Shown here piece after piece: positions 8,328 to 16,837 of a stretch of DNA of 64,000 nt (the first letter of the stretch is position 1; each line of letters opens with the position of its first letter). Under the pieces are notes generated by a model. It saw only the letters and a list, made by a program, of their open reading frames with translations, did no database searches and was not told the DNA's origin. The translations under genes were made by a program, and so were the position numbers. This stretch comes from an uncultured Paracoccaceae bacterium (lineage in GTDB: Bacteria > Pseudomonadota > Alphaproteobacteria > Rhodobacterales > Rhodobacteraceae): NCBI GenBank assembly GCA_947497985.1, contig CANMIX010000004.1:62001-126000 (forward strand), written 5' to 3'.

Positions 8328-11300
8328 ATGGGCAAGCAAGGGATTTCGCTGAACGACAAATACGATCTGTCGCAGACACCTGTATTGTTAAATGGCACAC
8401 AGGCGCTGGTGCGTCTGATGTTGGCACAAAAGGCACGGGACCGTGTGGCAGGTTTAAACACCGCCGGCCTGGTGACAGGCTATCGCGGCTCACCGCTTGG
8501 GGCGGTCGACATTCAAATGACCCGCGCAGAACGGCCATTGAAGGAGGCCGATGTTCAATTCCAATACGGCCTGAACGAGGATCTGGCGGTCACGGCCCTT
8601 TGGGGGGCGCAACAGGCCGAGGTGCGCGGCGAAGGTAAATACGACGGTGTCTTTGGCCTGTGGTACGGCAAAGGACCCGGCGTGGACCGATCCGGCGATG
8701 CGCTGCGCCATGCCAATATGGCGGGATCGTCGAAACACGGCGGCGTTCTGGTGGCCATGGGCGATGACCACACCGGCGAAAGCTCAACCGTGTTGCACCA
8801 ATCCGAATGGTCCTTGTTGGATTGCTACCTTCCCATCGTCAGCCCGGCCGGCGTGCAGGAGATCTTGGATTACGGCATCTACGGCTATGCGTTGTCGCGG
8901 TTTTCGGGCCTTTGGGTGGGGCTGAAGACCATGAAGGACACGATCGAGGTCACGTCCGTGGTGGATGGTGATCCCAATCGGATGCAGCTGGTTACGCCCG
9001 AATTCGACATGCCGGCAGATGGATTGAACATCCGACTGGACGACGACCGGTTCCGCCAAGAAGACCGGATCATCGACTATAAACGCTTTGCGGCCGAGGC
9101 ATTTTCCCATGCCAACAAGATGGACAAACGCATCTGGGGCAAGCCCGGTGCCAAAATCGGTCTGGTGGCTGCGGGTAAAAACTGGCTGGACCTGGTCCAT
9201 GCGCTGAAACTGCTGAACATCGACGAAGCAATGGCGGAACGGCTGGGCATCACCACCTATAAGGTTGGTCAGACCTTTCCGATGGATATGAAAGGCTTCA
9301 ATGACTGGGCCGAAGAGCTTGATCTGATTGTGGTGATCGAGGAAAAGCGCAAGCTGATCGAGATCCAGATCAAGGAAGCCATCTTTGACGACCGTCGCGG
9401 CAGACGGGTTTATGGCTGGTACAAGGGTGGCGCGGGCACCATGCACCGCGAAGAGCTGTTTCCCACCAAATTCGCCCTCGACCCGATAATGATCGCAGAA
9501 AAGCTGGGCGGTATTTTGATCGAGGAAGGGCGCGATACCGAGGCGATCCAAGCAGGGCTCGCCTCCCTGGCAGAAGCCAAACGCGCCGATAACGCGGAAA
9601 ATATCGCCAGCCGTTTGCCCTATTTCTGTTCGGGCTGTCCCCATAATACGTCCACGCGCGTGCCCGACGGCAGCCGCGCCTATGCCGGCATTGGCTGCCA
9701 TTTCATGGTGCAATGGATGGACCGCGAAACTCTGGGCGTGACCCAAATGGGCGGCGAAGGGGCCAATTGGATGGGCGAGGCGCCGTTTTCCAACACCAAA
9801 CATGTCTTCCAGAACCTTGGCGATGGCACATACAACCACTCGGGCATTCTGGCGATCCGGGCGGCTTTGGCACAAGGGACCACGATCACCTACAAGATCC
9901 TTTACAACGACGCGGTGGCAATGACCGGCGGACAGGAGGCCGAGGGCGATTTGACCGCCCACCGCATCGCCGATGAGCTACGCGCTATGGGGGTCGAAAA
10001 GCTCGCCGTGGTCTATGATGACAAAGAAGATCTTGACCTGGGGCTCTTTCCCAAAGGGGTCACGTTTCACACCCGCGACCAGATGATGCAGGTGCAACGC
10101 GACTTTGCCAAGATCGAGGGCGTCTCTGTCATTCTTTATGTACAGACCTGTGCTGCTGAAAAACGGCGTCGTCGCAAAAAGGGGACATTCCTCGATCCAG
10201 ATCAACGTGCCTTTATCAATACTGACATCTGTGAAGGCTGCGGCGATTGCGGAGTGCAATCCAACTGTGTGTCGATTGTTCCGGTTGAAACCGAATTGGG
10301 TCGCAAACGGGCCATTGATCAATCCTCCTGCAACAAAGACTTTTCTTGCGTGAACGGGTTCTGTCCCTCCTTTGTCACGGTAAAAGGGGCAAAGATCCGC
10401 AAAACGGCCACCGCGGCCCTTGAGCTGCCCGACCTGCCACAGCCAGAGCTGCCAGAAATCAACGGCACCCATAATGTGGTGATCACCGGCGTTGGCGGCA
10501 CTGGTGTGGTGACCATTGGCGCAATCCTTGCACAGGCCGCGCAGATTGATGGCAAAGGGGCCGGGATGATGGAGATGGCCGGCCTCGCCCAAAAGGGCGG
10601 CGCGGTGCATATTCATTGCCGACTGGCGAACCACCCCGAGGACATCAGCGCCATTCGCGTCGCCACGGGTGAGGCGGACGCGTTGATTGGGGGCGATCTG
10701 GTGGTCAGTGCCGGTGCCAAAACCTTGGGCCTGACGGCACAGGGGCGCACAGGCGCAGTGGTCAACAGTCATGAGATCATCACCGGCGATTTCACCCGTG
10801 ACACCGGCTTTCGCATTCCGGGTGACCGGCTGCAACTGGCGCTGACGGCGCGGCTGCGGTCCCGTGCCGATCTGTTTGATGCCAGTGAACTGGCCCGCGT
10901 CACCATGGGTGATTCGATCTTTTCCAACATGATGATCTTTGGCGCGGCATGGCAGCGGGGGCTGATCCCGCTCAGCTACGACGCGTTGATGCAGGCCATC
11001 ACGTTGAACGGCACAGCGGTCGAACGCAACAAACGCGCGTTTGAGATCGGACGCTGGGCGGTTCTTTACAGTGACGCGGCGGCAGCATTGATCACCCCCC
11101 AAACGGTGTCATTGCCCAAAACACTGTCGGAGCAAATTGCCTTCCGCGCCGATCACCTGCGGGCCTATCAGGGGGAGCGTTTGGCCCGACGCTATTTGAA
11201 ACTGGTCGAGGCGATCCAAGATGCGCGCCTGCGCGAAGCGGTAGCCAAAGGGTATCACAAACTTTTGTCCTACAAGGACGAGTATGAGGTCGCGCGCTTG

Positions 11301-11765
11301 TTGCTGGACACCCGCGCCAAAGCAGAGGCCGAATTTGACGGTGATTTGCAGTTAAATTACCACTTGGCCCCACCGATATTGGGCGGAACAGACGCCAATG
11401 GTCGGCCGCAAAAACGAAGCTTTGGCCCATGGGTTGAGAAGGCCCTACCGCTCCTTGCACGGATGAAGAGCTTGCGTGGCACGCCGCTTGATATCTTTGG
11501 CTATACGGCGGAACGCAAGATGGAGCGCGCACTTATCCGGCAATATGAAGAGGATATGCGTGTATGGCTTGCGCTGGATGGTCCGGAAATCGCGACAGAT
11601 CTGCGTGACCCGCTGGTTGCCTTGGCTGAACTTCCACTACAAATTCGCGGGTTTGGCCCCGTCAAATCTGCAAACGAAGCCACAGCCGCCAAACGGCGCG
11701 AGGAACTTCTGGCGGCCTTGAATATGGGCCTAAATGATACGCAACCCGCACAGGCCGCACAGTAG
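8328..11765 (+). CDS. Indolepyruvate ferredoxin oxidoreductase (fused)
   Basis: The 1145-residue enzyme oxidatively decarboxylates aryl pyruvates (from Trp, Phe, Tyr) to aryl-acetyl-CoA using ferredoxin. The N-terminal pyrimidine-binding half starts near LVTGYRGSPLGAVD. The TPP domain follows around residues 430-600 (CSGCPHNTSTR, GGEGANWMGEAPF). A cysteine cluster for Fe-S (CEGCGDCGVQSNC, then CNKDFSCVNGFCPS) is at about 634-685. The gamma domain begins with VVITGVGGTGVVT near residue 716. Alpha, beta and gamma parts are thus one chain, the common alphaproteobacterial form. A strong AGGAGG precedes the ATG at 8328; a TTG one codon earlier is not preferred. Confidence 0.95.
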   Translation: MGKQGISLNDKYDLSQTPVLLNGTQALVRLMLAQKARDRVAGLNTAGLVTGYRGSPLGAVDIQMTRAERPLKEADVQFQYGLNEDLAVTALWGAQQAEVRGEGKYDGVFGLWYGKGPGVDRSGDALRHANMAGSSKHGGVLVAMGDDHTGESSTVLHQSEWSLLDCYLPIVSPAGVQEILDYGIYGYALSRFSGLWVGLKTMKDTIEVTSVVDGDPNRMQLVTPEFDMPADGLNIRLDDDRFRQEDRIIDYKRFAAEAFSHANKMDKRIWGKPGAKIGLVAAGKNWLDLVHALKLLNIDEAMAERLGITTYKVGQTFPMDMKGFNDWAEELDLIVVIEEKRKLIEIQIKEAIFDDRRGRRVYGWYKGGAGTMHREELFPTKFALDPIMIAEKLGGILIEEGRDTEAIQAGLASLAEAKRADNAENIASRLPYFCSGCPHNTSTRVPDGSRAYAGIGCHFMVQWMDRETLGVTQMGGEGANWMGEAPFSNTKHVFQNLGDGTYNHSGILAIRAALAQGTTITYKILYNDAVAMTGGQEAEGDLTAHRIADELRAMGVEKLAVVYDDKEDLDLGLFPKGVTFHTRDQMMQVQRDFAKIEGVSVILYVQTCAAEKRRRRKKGTFLDPDQRAFINTDICEGCGDCGVQSNCVSIVPVETELGRKRAIDQSSCNKDFSCVNGFCPSFVTVKGAKIRKTATAALELPDLPQPELPEINGTHNVVITGVGGTGVVTIGAILAQAAQIDGKGAGMMEMAGLAQKGGAVHIHCRLANHPEDISAIRVATGEADALIGGDLVVSAGAKTLGLTAQGRTGAVVNSHEIITGDFTRDTGFRIPGDRLQLALTARLRSRADLFDASELARVTMGDSIFSNMMIFGAAWQRGLIPLSYDALMQAITLNGTAVERNKRAFEIGRWAVLYSDAAAALITPQTVSLPKTLSEQIAFRADHLRAYQGERLARRYLKLVEAIQDARLREAVAKGYHKLLSYKDEYEVARLLLDTRAKAEAEFDGDLQLNYHLAPPILGGTDANGRPQKRSFGPWVEKALPLLARMKSLRGTPLDIFGYTAERKMERALIRQYEEDMRVWLALDGPEIATDLRDPLVALAELPLQIRGFGPVKSANEATAAKRREELLAALNMGLNDTQPAQAAQ

Positions 11766-11852
11766 GGGCGTTCCCCAAATACCCCTGTTTGGTTACCTTA
11801 GTGTCATAAGTGCTAGGCAGCCCCGCCGGACTGCCTTATATCCCCCGGACAA

Positions 11853-11890
11853 TCCCGATGGTTTGGAACCAATCGGGGTTTCCACTTTTT
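11853..11890 (+). terminator. Probable terminator after ior gene
   Basis: The stem CCCGATGGTT against AACC(A)ATCGGG has one bulge and is followed by a T-rich tract (tttccacttttt). It lies 90 bp after the oxidoreductase stop and immediately before the acyltransferase gene. Confidence 0.45.
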
Positions 11891-11892
11891 GA

Positions 11893-12792
11893 ATGAGACC
11901 CGACCCAATGGCTTCGCGTAGACAAATCGCCCGCGAAATTTCTTACTCCCACTCAGCCGAGACCCGGTCCGGCCGTGCCTTGATCCGCCTGATGGAAAAC
12001 ACCACCGGGCGTTTGAGGCTGATCAAACGCGCCGAAGGCTACGAGAACGACGTCGCTGCCGGCCAGGACTTTTGGTCGGTGCTGCCGGAACGCTATGGGC
12101 TGTCGTTGGATGTGGTGCGCGGCTCACTGGACATGATCCCACGCGATCGCCCCTTGGTGCTGATCGCCAACCATCCCTATGGGATTTTGGATGGTATGAT
12201 GATGGGCAATATCCTGTCGCAAACCCGTGGCGATTTTCGCATTCTGGCCAATCACGTCTTTCGCAAAGCTGAGGATCTGAACCGGGTTGTCTTGCCAGTG
12301 GATTTTGGCACCTCCAAGGACGCCATGCGCACCAATCTGGCGACCCGCAAGGCGGCGCTTGACTATTTGGGGCAGGGCGGGGCCATCGGCATTTTCCCCG
12401 GCGGCACGGTCAGCACCGCTGCGACGCCTTTTGCACATCCGATGGATCCCGGCTGGCGCGGCTTTACCGCGCGGATGATTGCCAAATCCAATGCTGTGGT
12501 CGTGCCAGTTTTCTTTGATGGCACCACGTCGCGCCTATTTCAGATCGCAAGCCACGTCCATGTCACGTTGCGCATGGGGCTGTTGATCAAAGAGTTCAAG
12601 AAACGGGTCGACCGCCCGGTCCGGATCTCAATTGGGGCACCGATTGACCGTGACATCCTGGACCCGCTGTCACGCGATACAAAAGCAATGATGGATTTCC
12701 TGCGCAAAGCGACGTATGAGCTGTCTCCAACACCGTTGAAATCGTTGGAATACGGGTTTGAATTTGAGGAAAAGCACCGCGTACGCGCCTGA
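11893..12792 (+). CDS. PlsC-like lysophospholipid acyltransferase
   Basis: The protein of up to 299 residues transfers an acyl chain to a lysophospholipid or related acceptor at the membrane. The acyltransferase HxxxxD box is NHPYGILD (residues about 93-100), and the acceptor-binding box FPGGTVST is near 167. The substrate could be glycerol-3-phosphate-derived or lyso-ornithine lipid; the sequence does not decide. A start five codons later (MASRRQIARE) is also plausible. Confidence 0.88.
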   Translation: MRPDPMASRRQIAREISYSHSAETRSGRALIRLMENTTGRLRLIKRAEGYENDVAAGQDFWSVLPERYGLSLDVVRGSLDMIPRDRPLVLIANHPYGILDGMMMGNILSQTRGDFRILANHVFRKAEDLNRVVLPVDFGTSKDAMRTNLATRKAALDYLGQGGAIGIFPGGTVSTAATPFAHPMDPGWRGFTARMIAKSNAVVVPVFFDGTTSRLFQIASHVHVTLRMGLLIKEFKKRVDRPVRISIGAPIDRDILDPLSRDTKAMMDFLRKATYELSPTPLKSLEYGFEFEEKHRVRA

Positions 12793-12835
12793 CTGGGCTG
12801 TGTTCGCCGGCGCGATGTAGAGGCGAGAGGGTAAA

Positions 12836-13645
12836 GTGGCTGTAGGCATCTTTGATTCTGGTCTGGGCGGGCTCACCGTACTGGACGCCGCGCAGAAGTC
12901 TCTGCCGGATGTGGACTTCCTCTATTATGGGGACAACGCGCATGCGCCTTATGGCGTGCGCGACGCAGAAGATGTGTACCAGCTGACCAAAAACGCGGTT
13001 GAAGACATGTGGTCCAAAGGTTGCGATCTGGTGATCCTGGCCTGCAACACGGCCTCGGCCGCCGCATTGCGTCGCCTGCAGGAAAACGGTCTGCCCGAGG
13101 GCAAGCGGGTTCTCGGTGTCTTTGTTCCGTTGATCGAATCCCTGACTGAACGCCAATGGGGCGACAATTCCCCGCCTCGCGAAGTGGCCGTAAAACACGT
13201 GGCCCTGTTTGCAACTCCGGCCACAGTGGCCAGCCGTGCCTTTCAACGGGAACTGGCCTTTCGCGCCATCGGCGTCGATGTCGAGGCGCAGGCCTGTGGC
13301 GGGTTGGTTGATGCCATCGAAGACGGCGACATGATCCTGGCCGAAGCCTTGGTGCGCAGCCATGTGGACGCTCTTTTGCGCAAAATGCCAGCACCTGAGG
13401 CGGCAATTTTGGGCTGCACCCATTATCCGCTGATGGAAAAAATCTTTCAGGACGCTATGGGACCAGACGTCAAAGTCTACAGCCAGGGCAATCTGGTGGC
13501 AGACAGCCTTGGTGATTATTTGATGCGCCATTCTGATATGTATGGCACCGGGGCGGCTGGATATTTCACCACCGGTGATCCAGCCCGTGTCAGCGTTCAC
13601 GCGACCCAATTTCTCCGACGAGAAATCTCATTCCAGGCAGCGTAA
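12836..13645 (+). CDS. murI: Glutamate racemase
   Basis: MurI interconverts L- and D-glutamate for peptidoglycan. The 269-residue protein begins [16 protein letters not shown], has the first catalytic cysteine in LACNTASAA and the second in LGCTHYPLM, and the substrate loop [10 protein letters not shown]. It starts with GTG at 12836; no ATG fits the conserved N-terminus. Confidence 0.96.
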   Translation: MAVGIFDSGLGGLTVLDAAQKSLPDVDFLYYGDNAHAPYGVRDAEDVYQLTKNAVEDMWSKGCDLVILACNTASAAALRRLQENGLPEGKRVLGVFVPLIESLTERQWGDNSPPREVAVKHVALFATPATVASRAFQRELAFRAIGVDVEAQACGGLVDAIEDGDMILAEALVRSHVDALLRKMPAPEAAILGCTHYPLMEKIFQDAMGPDVKVYSQGNLVADSLGDYLMRHSDMYGTGAAGYFTTGDPARVSVHATQFLRREISFQAA

Positions 13646-13674
13646 CTGCACAACACCCTTTCCTTTGATACCCT

Positions 13675-13691
13675 GTGATGGCCGCCATCAC
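13675..13691. repeat. Perfect inverted repeat before argC
   Basis: GTGATGGC (13675-13682) and GCCATCAC (13684-13691) flank a single base, 27 bp before the argC ATG. It lacks a T-run, so it is more like an operator than a terminator, but no regulator is known to match it. Confidence 0.45.
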
Positions 13692-13717
13692 GGATGATGT
13701 TTGAACAGAGAACCGAC

Positions 13718-14746
13718 ATGACACACAACGTGGCTATTCTGGGCGCCTCCGGCTATACCGGCGCTGAACTGGTGCGGCTGATTTCGCAACACCCTTCGAT
13801 CAAAATTGCAGCTCTGGCTGCGGAACGTAAAGCGGGCATGGACATGGCCCAGGTGTTTCCGCATCTGCGTCATTTGAGCCTGCCAACGCTGTGCAAGATC
13901 TCCGAGATCGATTTTTCTCAGATTGATCTATGCTTCTGTGCGCTGCCACATAAAACCAGCCAAGAAGTGATCAGCGCCCTGCCAAAGGATCTAAAGATTG
14001 TGGACCTGTCCGCAGACTTCCGCCTGCAGGATCCGGCAGAATATGAAAAATGGTACGGCAATCCTCACTCTGCGGTCGAAATGCAGAAAGAGGCGGTCTA
14101 TGGCCTGACTGAATTCTACCGGGAAGAAATCGCAAATGCGCGCTTGGTCGCTGGCACAGGTTGTAACGCCGCAACTGGCCAGTTTGCCCTGCGTCCCCTG
14201 ATCACCTCCGGCGTCATTGATCTGGACGAAATCATTCTGGATATGAAATGCGCCGTGTCCGGTGCAGGTCGTGCGCTCAAGGAAAATCTGCTGCACGCAG
14301 AACTGTCCGAGGGCTATCATGCCTATGCAATTGGCAGCACCCACCGGCACCTGGGAGAATTTGACCAGGAATTCACCAAGCTGGCAGGCCGTCCCGTGAA
14401 GGTTCAATTCACCCCACATCTGCTGCCGGTGAACCGGGGTATTCTGGCAACCACCTACGTCAGAGGTGACGCCGCCAAGATCCATGACGCTATGATCCAA
14501 GCCTATGAAAACGAACCATTTGTTGAGGTTCTCCCCTTTGGTGAAGCTCCTTCAACGCATCATGTGCGCGGATCAAACTTCTGCCACATTGGCGTGGCAC
14601 AGGACCGGATTGAAGGGCGTGCAATTGTGTTTGCTGCGCTGGATAACCTGACAAAAGGTAGCAGTGGACAAGCCTTGCAGAATGCGAACCTCATGTTAGG
14701 TGAAGAGGAGACAGCAGGTCTGATGATGGCGCCGCTGTTCCCGTAA
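13718..14746 (+). CDS. argC: N-acetyl-gamma-glutamyl-phosphate reductase
   Basis: ArgC reduces N-acetylglutamyl phosphate to the semialdehyde in arginine synthesis. The NADP-binding [13 protein letters not shown] is at the N-terminus and the catalytic Cys lies in [15 protein letters not shown]. The enzyme has 342 residues, normal. The ATG at 13718 is chosen over an upstream in-frame ATG at 13694 because homology starts there. Confidence 0.96.
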   Translation: MTHNVAILGASGYTGAELVRLISQHPSIKIAALAAERKAGMDMAQVFPHLRHLSLPTLCKISEIDFSQIDLCFCALPHKTSQEVISALPKDLKIVDLSADFRLQDPAEYEKWYGNPHSAVEMQKEAVYGLTEFYREEIANARLVAGTGCNAATGQFALRPLITSGVIDLDEIILDMKCAVSGAGRALKENLLHAELSEGYHAYAIGSTHRHLGEFDQEFTKLAGRPVKVQFTPHLLPVNRGILATTYVRGDAAKIHDAMIQAYENEPFVEVLPFGEAPSTHHVRGSNFCHIGVAQDRIEGRAIVFAALDNLTKGSSGQALQNANLMLGEEETAGLMMAPLFP

Positions 14747-14800
14747 CACAAACTCCAAGAGGCGAGCGTGCCGACAAAAGGCGCGCTCGGATCCAGGCAC

Positions 14801-15244
14801 ATGAAGACGCTGAAGAAGCAACGACGCATTCAGGTTCTGGTGGCCGCAACTGCGGCGCTGGTTTTGGCCACCGGGCTGATCGGCTATGCGATGCGCGATG
14901 GCATCAACTTCTTCCGCGCGCCCAGTCAAGTTGTGGAAGATCCACCAAAACCAAGTGAAGTGTTCCGCATGGGCGGGCTGGTTGAGGAAGGCACATTGGT
15001 GCGCGGCGAGGGCGGTGAAGTGCGGTTTTCCGTGACCGACGGCGGCGCGACTGTGCCTGTGGTGTTTGGCGGTGTGCTGCCAGATCTTTTTGGCGAAAAC
15101 CAAGGCATGGTGGGAACCGGCCGTTACATAAACGGCGTGTTTGAGGCTTCTGAAATTCTGGCCAAACATGATGAAACCTATATGCCCAAGGAAGTCGTCG
15201 ACGCGCTGAAAGAGCAGGGCGTGTATCAAGAACCCGAAAGCTGA
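14801..15244 (+). CDS. ccmE: Cytochrome c maturation haem chaperone CcmE
   Basis: CcmE binds haem covalently in the periplasm and hands it to CcmF/H. It has 147 residues, a single N-terminal membrane anchor (residues about 11-30) and the OB-fold haem region ending in EILAKHDETYMP, with haem-binding His123 and nearby Tyr127. A GTG at 14768 is in frame but lies inside a hairpin (14764-14789), so the ATG at 14801 is preferred. ccmF and ccmH follow after a two-gene insertion. Confidence 0.95.
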   Translation: MKTLKKQRRIQVLVAATAALVLATGLIGYAMRDGINFFRAPSQVVEDPPKPSEVFRMGGLVEEGTLVRGEGGEVRFSVTDGGATVPVVFGGVLPDLFGENQGMVGTGRYINGVFEASEILAKHDETYMPKEVVDALKEQGVYQEPES

Positions 15245-15573
15245 GATCTGGTTCTATCGTCTTAACGTGCGCGCCCAATATCAGCTGGGCGCTCCCGCCC
15301 CAAACCCGTCGCCCCAAAGGGCGGCGTTTTGCGTTGGGGGTGGCGCCGCGCTTTGCGCGGCGCGCGGCCCAAGGCCGCAAAGGGATCACGGCCCGAAGGG
15401 CGGAGGATCCCGCGGGCGCGGGAGTGCTGGTCTTTTGAACGCCACCGAAGAAGCTGGACAGGTCAGATCTGTTGGATGTCGTCGGGCGTTGCGTAAAGAC
15501 CGAACGCCCTACTTGCGGCCTGTTAAGGGCGCTTTGTCAGTATGTCGTCGGTCTATTCAACCGGAGCAGAGCC
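15245..15573. other. GC-rich intergenic hairpin array
   Basis: No gene is seen in these 329 bases. A short hairpin (15310-15314 / 15319-15323) followed by TTTT may terminate ccmE transcription. It is followed by a perfect 9-3-9 hairpin (15343-15351 / 15355-15363), then a 6-3-6 hairpin (15364-15369 / 15373-15378) and a GCCC/GGGC hairpin near 15393-15403. The remainder up to the endolysin has no obvious promoter consensus. Confidence 0.6.
15310..15403. repeat. Tandem GC-rich hairpins (REP-like)
   Basis: At least three hairpins with near-perfect GC stems follow one another with almost no spacing (stems at 15310/15323, 15343/15363, 15364/15378, and a weaker one at about 15393/15403). Such arrays often recur in intergenic DNA of one genome. 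Whether this one does cannot be judged from one window. Confidence 0.5.
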
Positions 15574-16185
15574 ATGCGCCATATCTATGACATCGCCAAG
15601 GAAATCGTCGCTCGAGAGGGCGGGTTTGTGAATGACCCGGATGATCCGGGCGGGGCAACCAAACATGGGGTTACCTTAAACACTCTACGGTCTCTGGGCC
15701 ATGATATGGACCACGATGGAGATGTGGACTTGGCCGATATCAAAGCTCTGGACCGTGGCGATGCCACCGAGATCTTTGTCGATCACTACTACAAAAAACC
15801 GCACCTTGATCTTTTGCCCGAGGTTTTGCAGGACAGCGTCTTTGACATGCAGGTCAACGCGGGGCGCAATGCGGTTTTGATCCTGCAGCGCCTGCTTCGC
15901 AACATGGGGTTTGATATCGCAGTCGATGGCCGCGTAGGCCCGCAAACAGCGAAAGCGGCCCATGCAGCCGCCCAGGTCGACGCGCAAGCTCTGCGGGATG
16001 CATACGGGATCGCGCGGCGTAACTATTACCTCGCCATTGCCGACAGACGTCCCAAAAGTCGCAAATATGCGCGCACCAGATCGGGTACCAAAGGTGGCTG
16101 GATCAAACGGGCAGAGGACTTTATCTCACCTGCATATCACATGAGCGCAGAAGAATTTGCACAGCGGGTGGCGTCATGGGGGTGA
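15574..16185 (+). CDS. GH108 endolysin, GTA lysis type, with EF-hand
   Basis: This N-acetylmuramidase is of the holin-associated GH108 type (203 residues). The catalytic glutamate is Glu15 in REGGFVNDPDDPGGATKHGVT, and a peptidoglycan-binding-like C-terminal part (DGRVGPQT) follows. Residues 44-55 (DMDHDGDVDLAD) form a canonical EF-hand calcium loop inserted in the catalytic half. There is no signal peptide, so release needs the holin whose start overlaps its end by 10 bp. In Rhodobacter capsulatus, equivalent genes lyse the GTA-producing subpopulation and lie outside the main GTA cluster; the same role here is inferred. The start at 15574 follows CGGAGCAG. Confidence 0.88.
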   Translation: MRHIYDIAKEIVAREGGFVNDPDDPGGATKHGVTLNTLRSLGHDMDHDGDVDLADIKALDRGDATEIFVDHYYKKPHLDLLPEVLQDSVFDMQVNAGRNAVLILQRLLRNMGFDIAVDGRVGPQTAKAAHAAAQVDAQALRDAYGIARRNYYLAIADRRPKSRKYARTRSGTKGGWIKRAEDFISPAYHMSAEEFAQRVASWG

Positions 16186-16727
16186 TCCAGTCTTTGCTCC
16201 CGATCCTGTTTGGCAGTCAGGGAAACATGCTGCGTGAGACGGCCGAAGTTTTTCGCGAAAACGCCGGGGCGGCCGCGGATCGCAGTCAAGAGGTTCAACT
16301 GGCGGCCTTGGCTCAAATGGCGGCGGAATTTGCCCAGCCCAAGCTGGGGTTGTTTGACCGCGTCATTGATGGTCTGAACCGGCTGCCACGCCCCTTGTTG
16401 GCGCTGGGGACATTGGGGCTGCTGTCATCAGCCATGGTGGATCCGATCTGGTTTGCAGCGCGGATGCAAGGCATTGCGCTGGTGCCTGAACCTCTGTGGT
16501 GGCTGTTGGGTGTAATCGTGACCTTTTATTTTGGGGCTCGGCATCAGGCGAAAGGTCAAGCCTTTCAACAAAACCTGGCTGAGACTTTGGCCCGGGTACC
16601 GCAGGTCCTCAGCAATCTTGACGCGTTGGAAAGCGGATCCGCCCCCCAGCCTGAAGACCCAACCCAAGCGGCGCAGGCGGAACCAAACGCTGCGTTGGCA
16701 CGGTGGAGGGCCACTCAACACAAATAG
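16176..16727 (+). CDS. Holin family protein, GTA lysis type
   Basis: This 183-residue protein has two clear membrane segments (about 74-93 and 107-123). A long amphipathic N-terminal helix region may act as a third. The tail is Ala/Gln/Pro-rich and cytosolic. It corresponds to the 3-TM holin family that partners GH108 endolysins in rhodobacterial GTA lysis modules. Its ATG overlaps the endolysin by 10 bp, so expression is coupled. It sits 110 bp before ccmF in the same direction. Confidence 0.85.
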   Translation: MGVIQSLLPILFGSQGNMLRETAEVFRENAGAAADRSQEVQLAALAQMAAEFAQPKLGLFDRVIDGLNRLPRPLLALGTLGLLSSAMVDPIWFAARMQGIALVPEPLWWLLGVIVTFYFGARHQAKGQAFQQNLAETLARVPQVLSNLDALESGSAPQPEDPTQAAQAEPNAALARWRATQHK

Positions 16728-16837
16728 TGCCGCAAGATGCGGCACCTGCCTCACGTCGCCGTGTCTGCGACCAACTGCCCGGGCACGGAGACGATAGAAG
16801 CATTGGCCTAGGGCTACTAGGCGCGTATAAAACGCCC

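Noticed and set aside
8784-9962. Minus-strand ORF opposite the indolepyruvate oxidoreductase
   Set aside because: GC-rich codon bias creates long antisense frames in this genome; no homology is visible.
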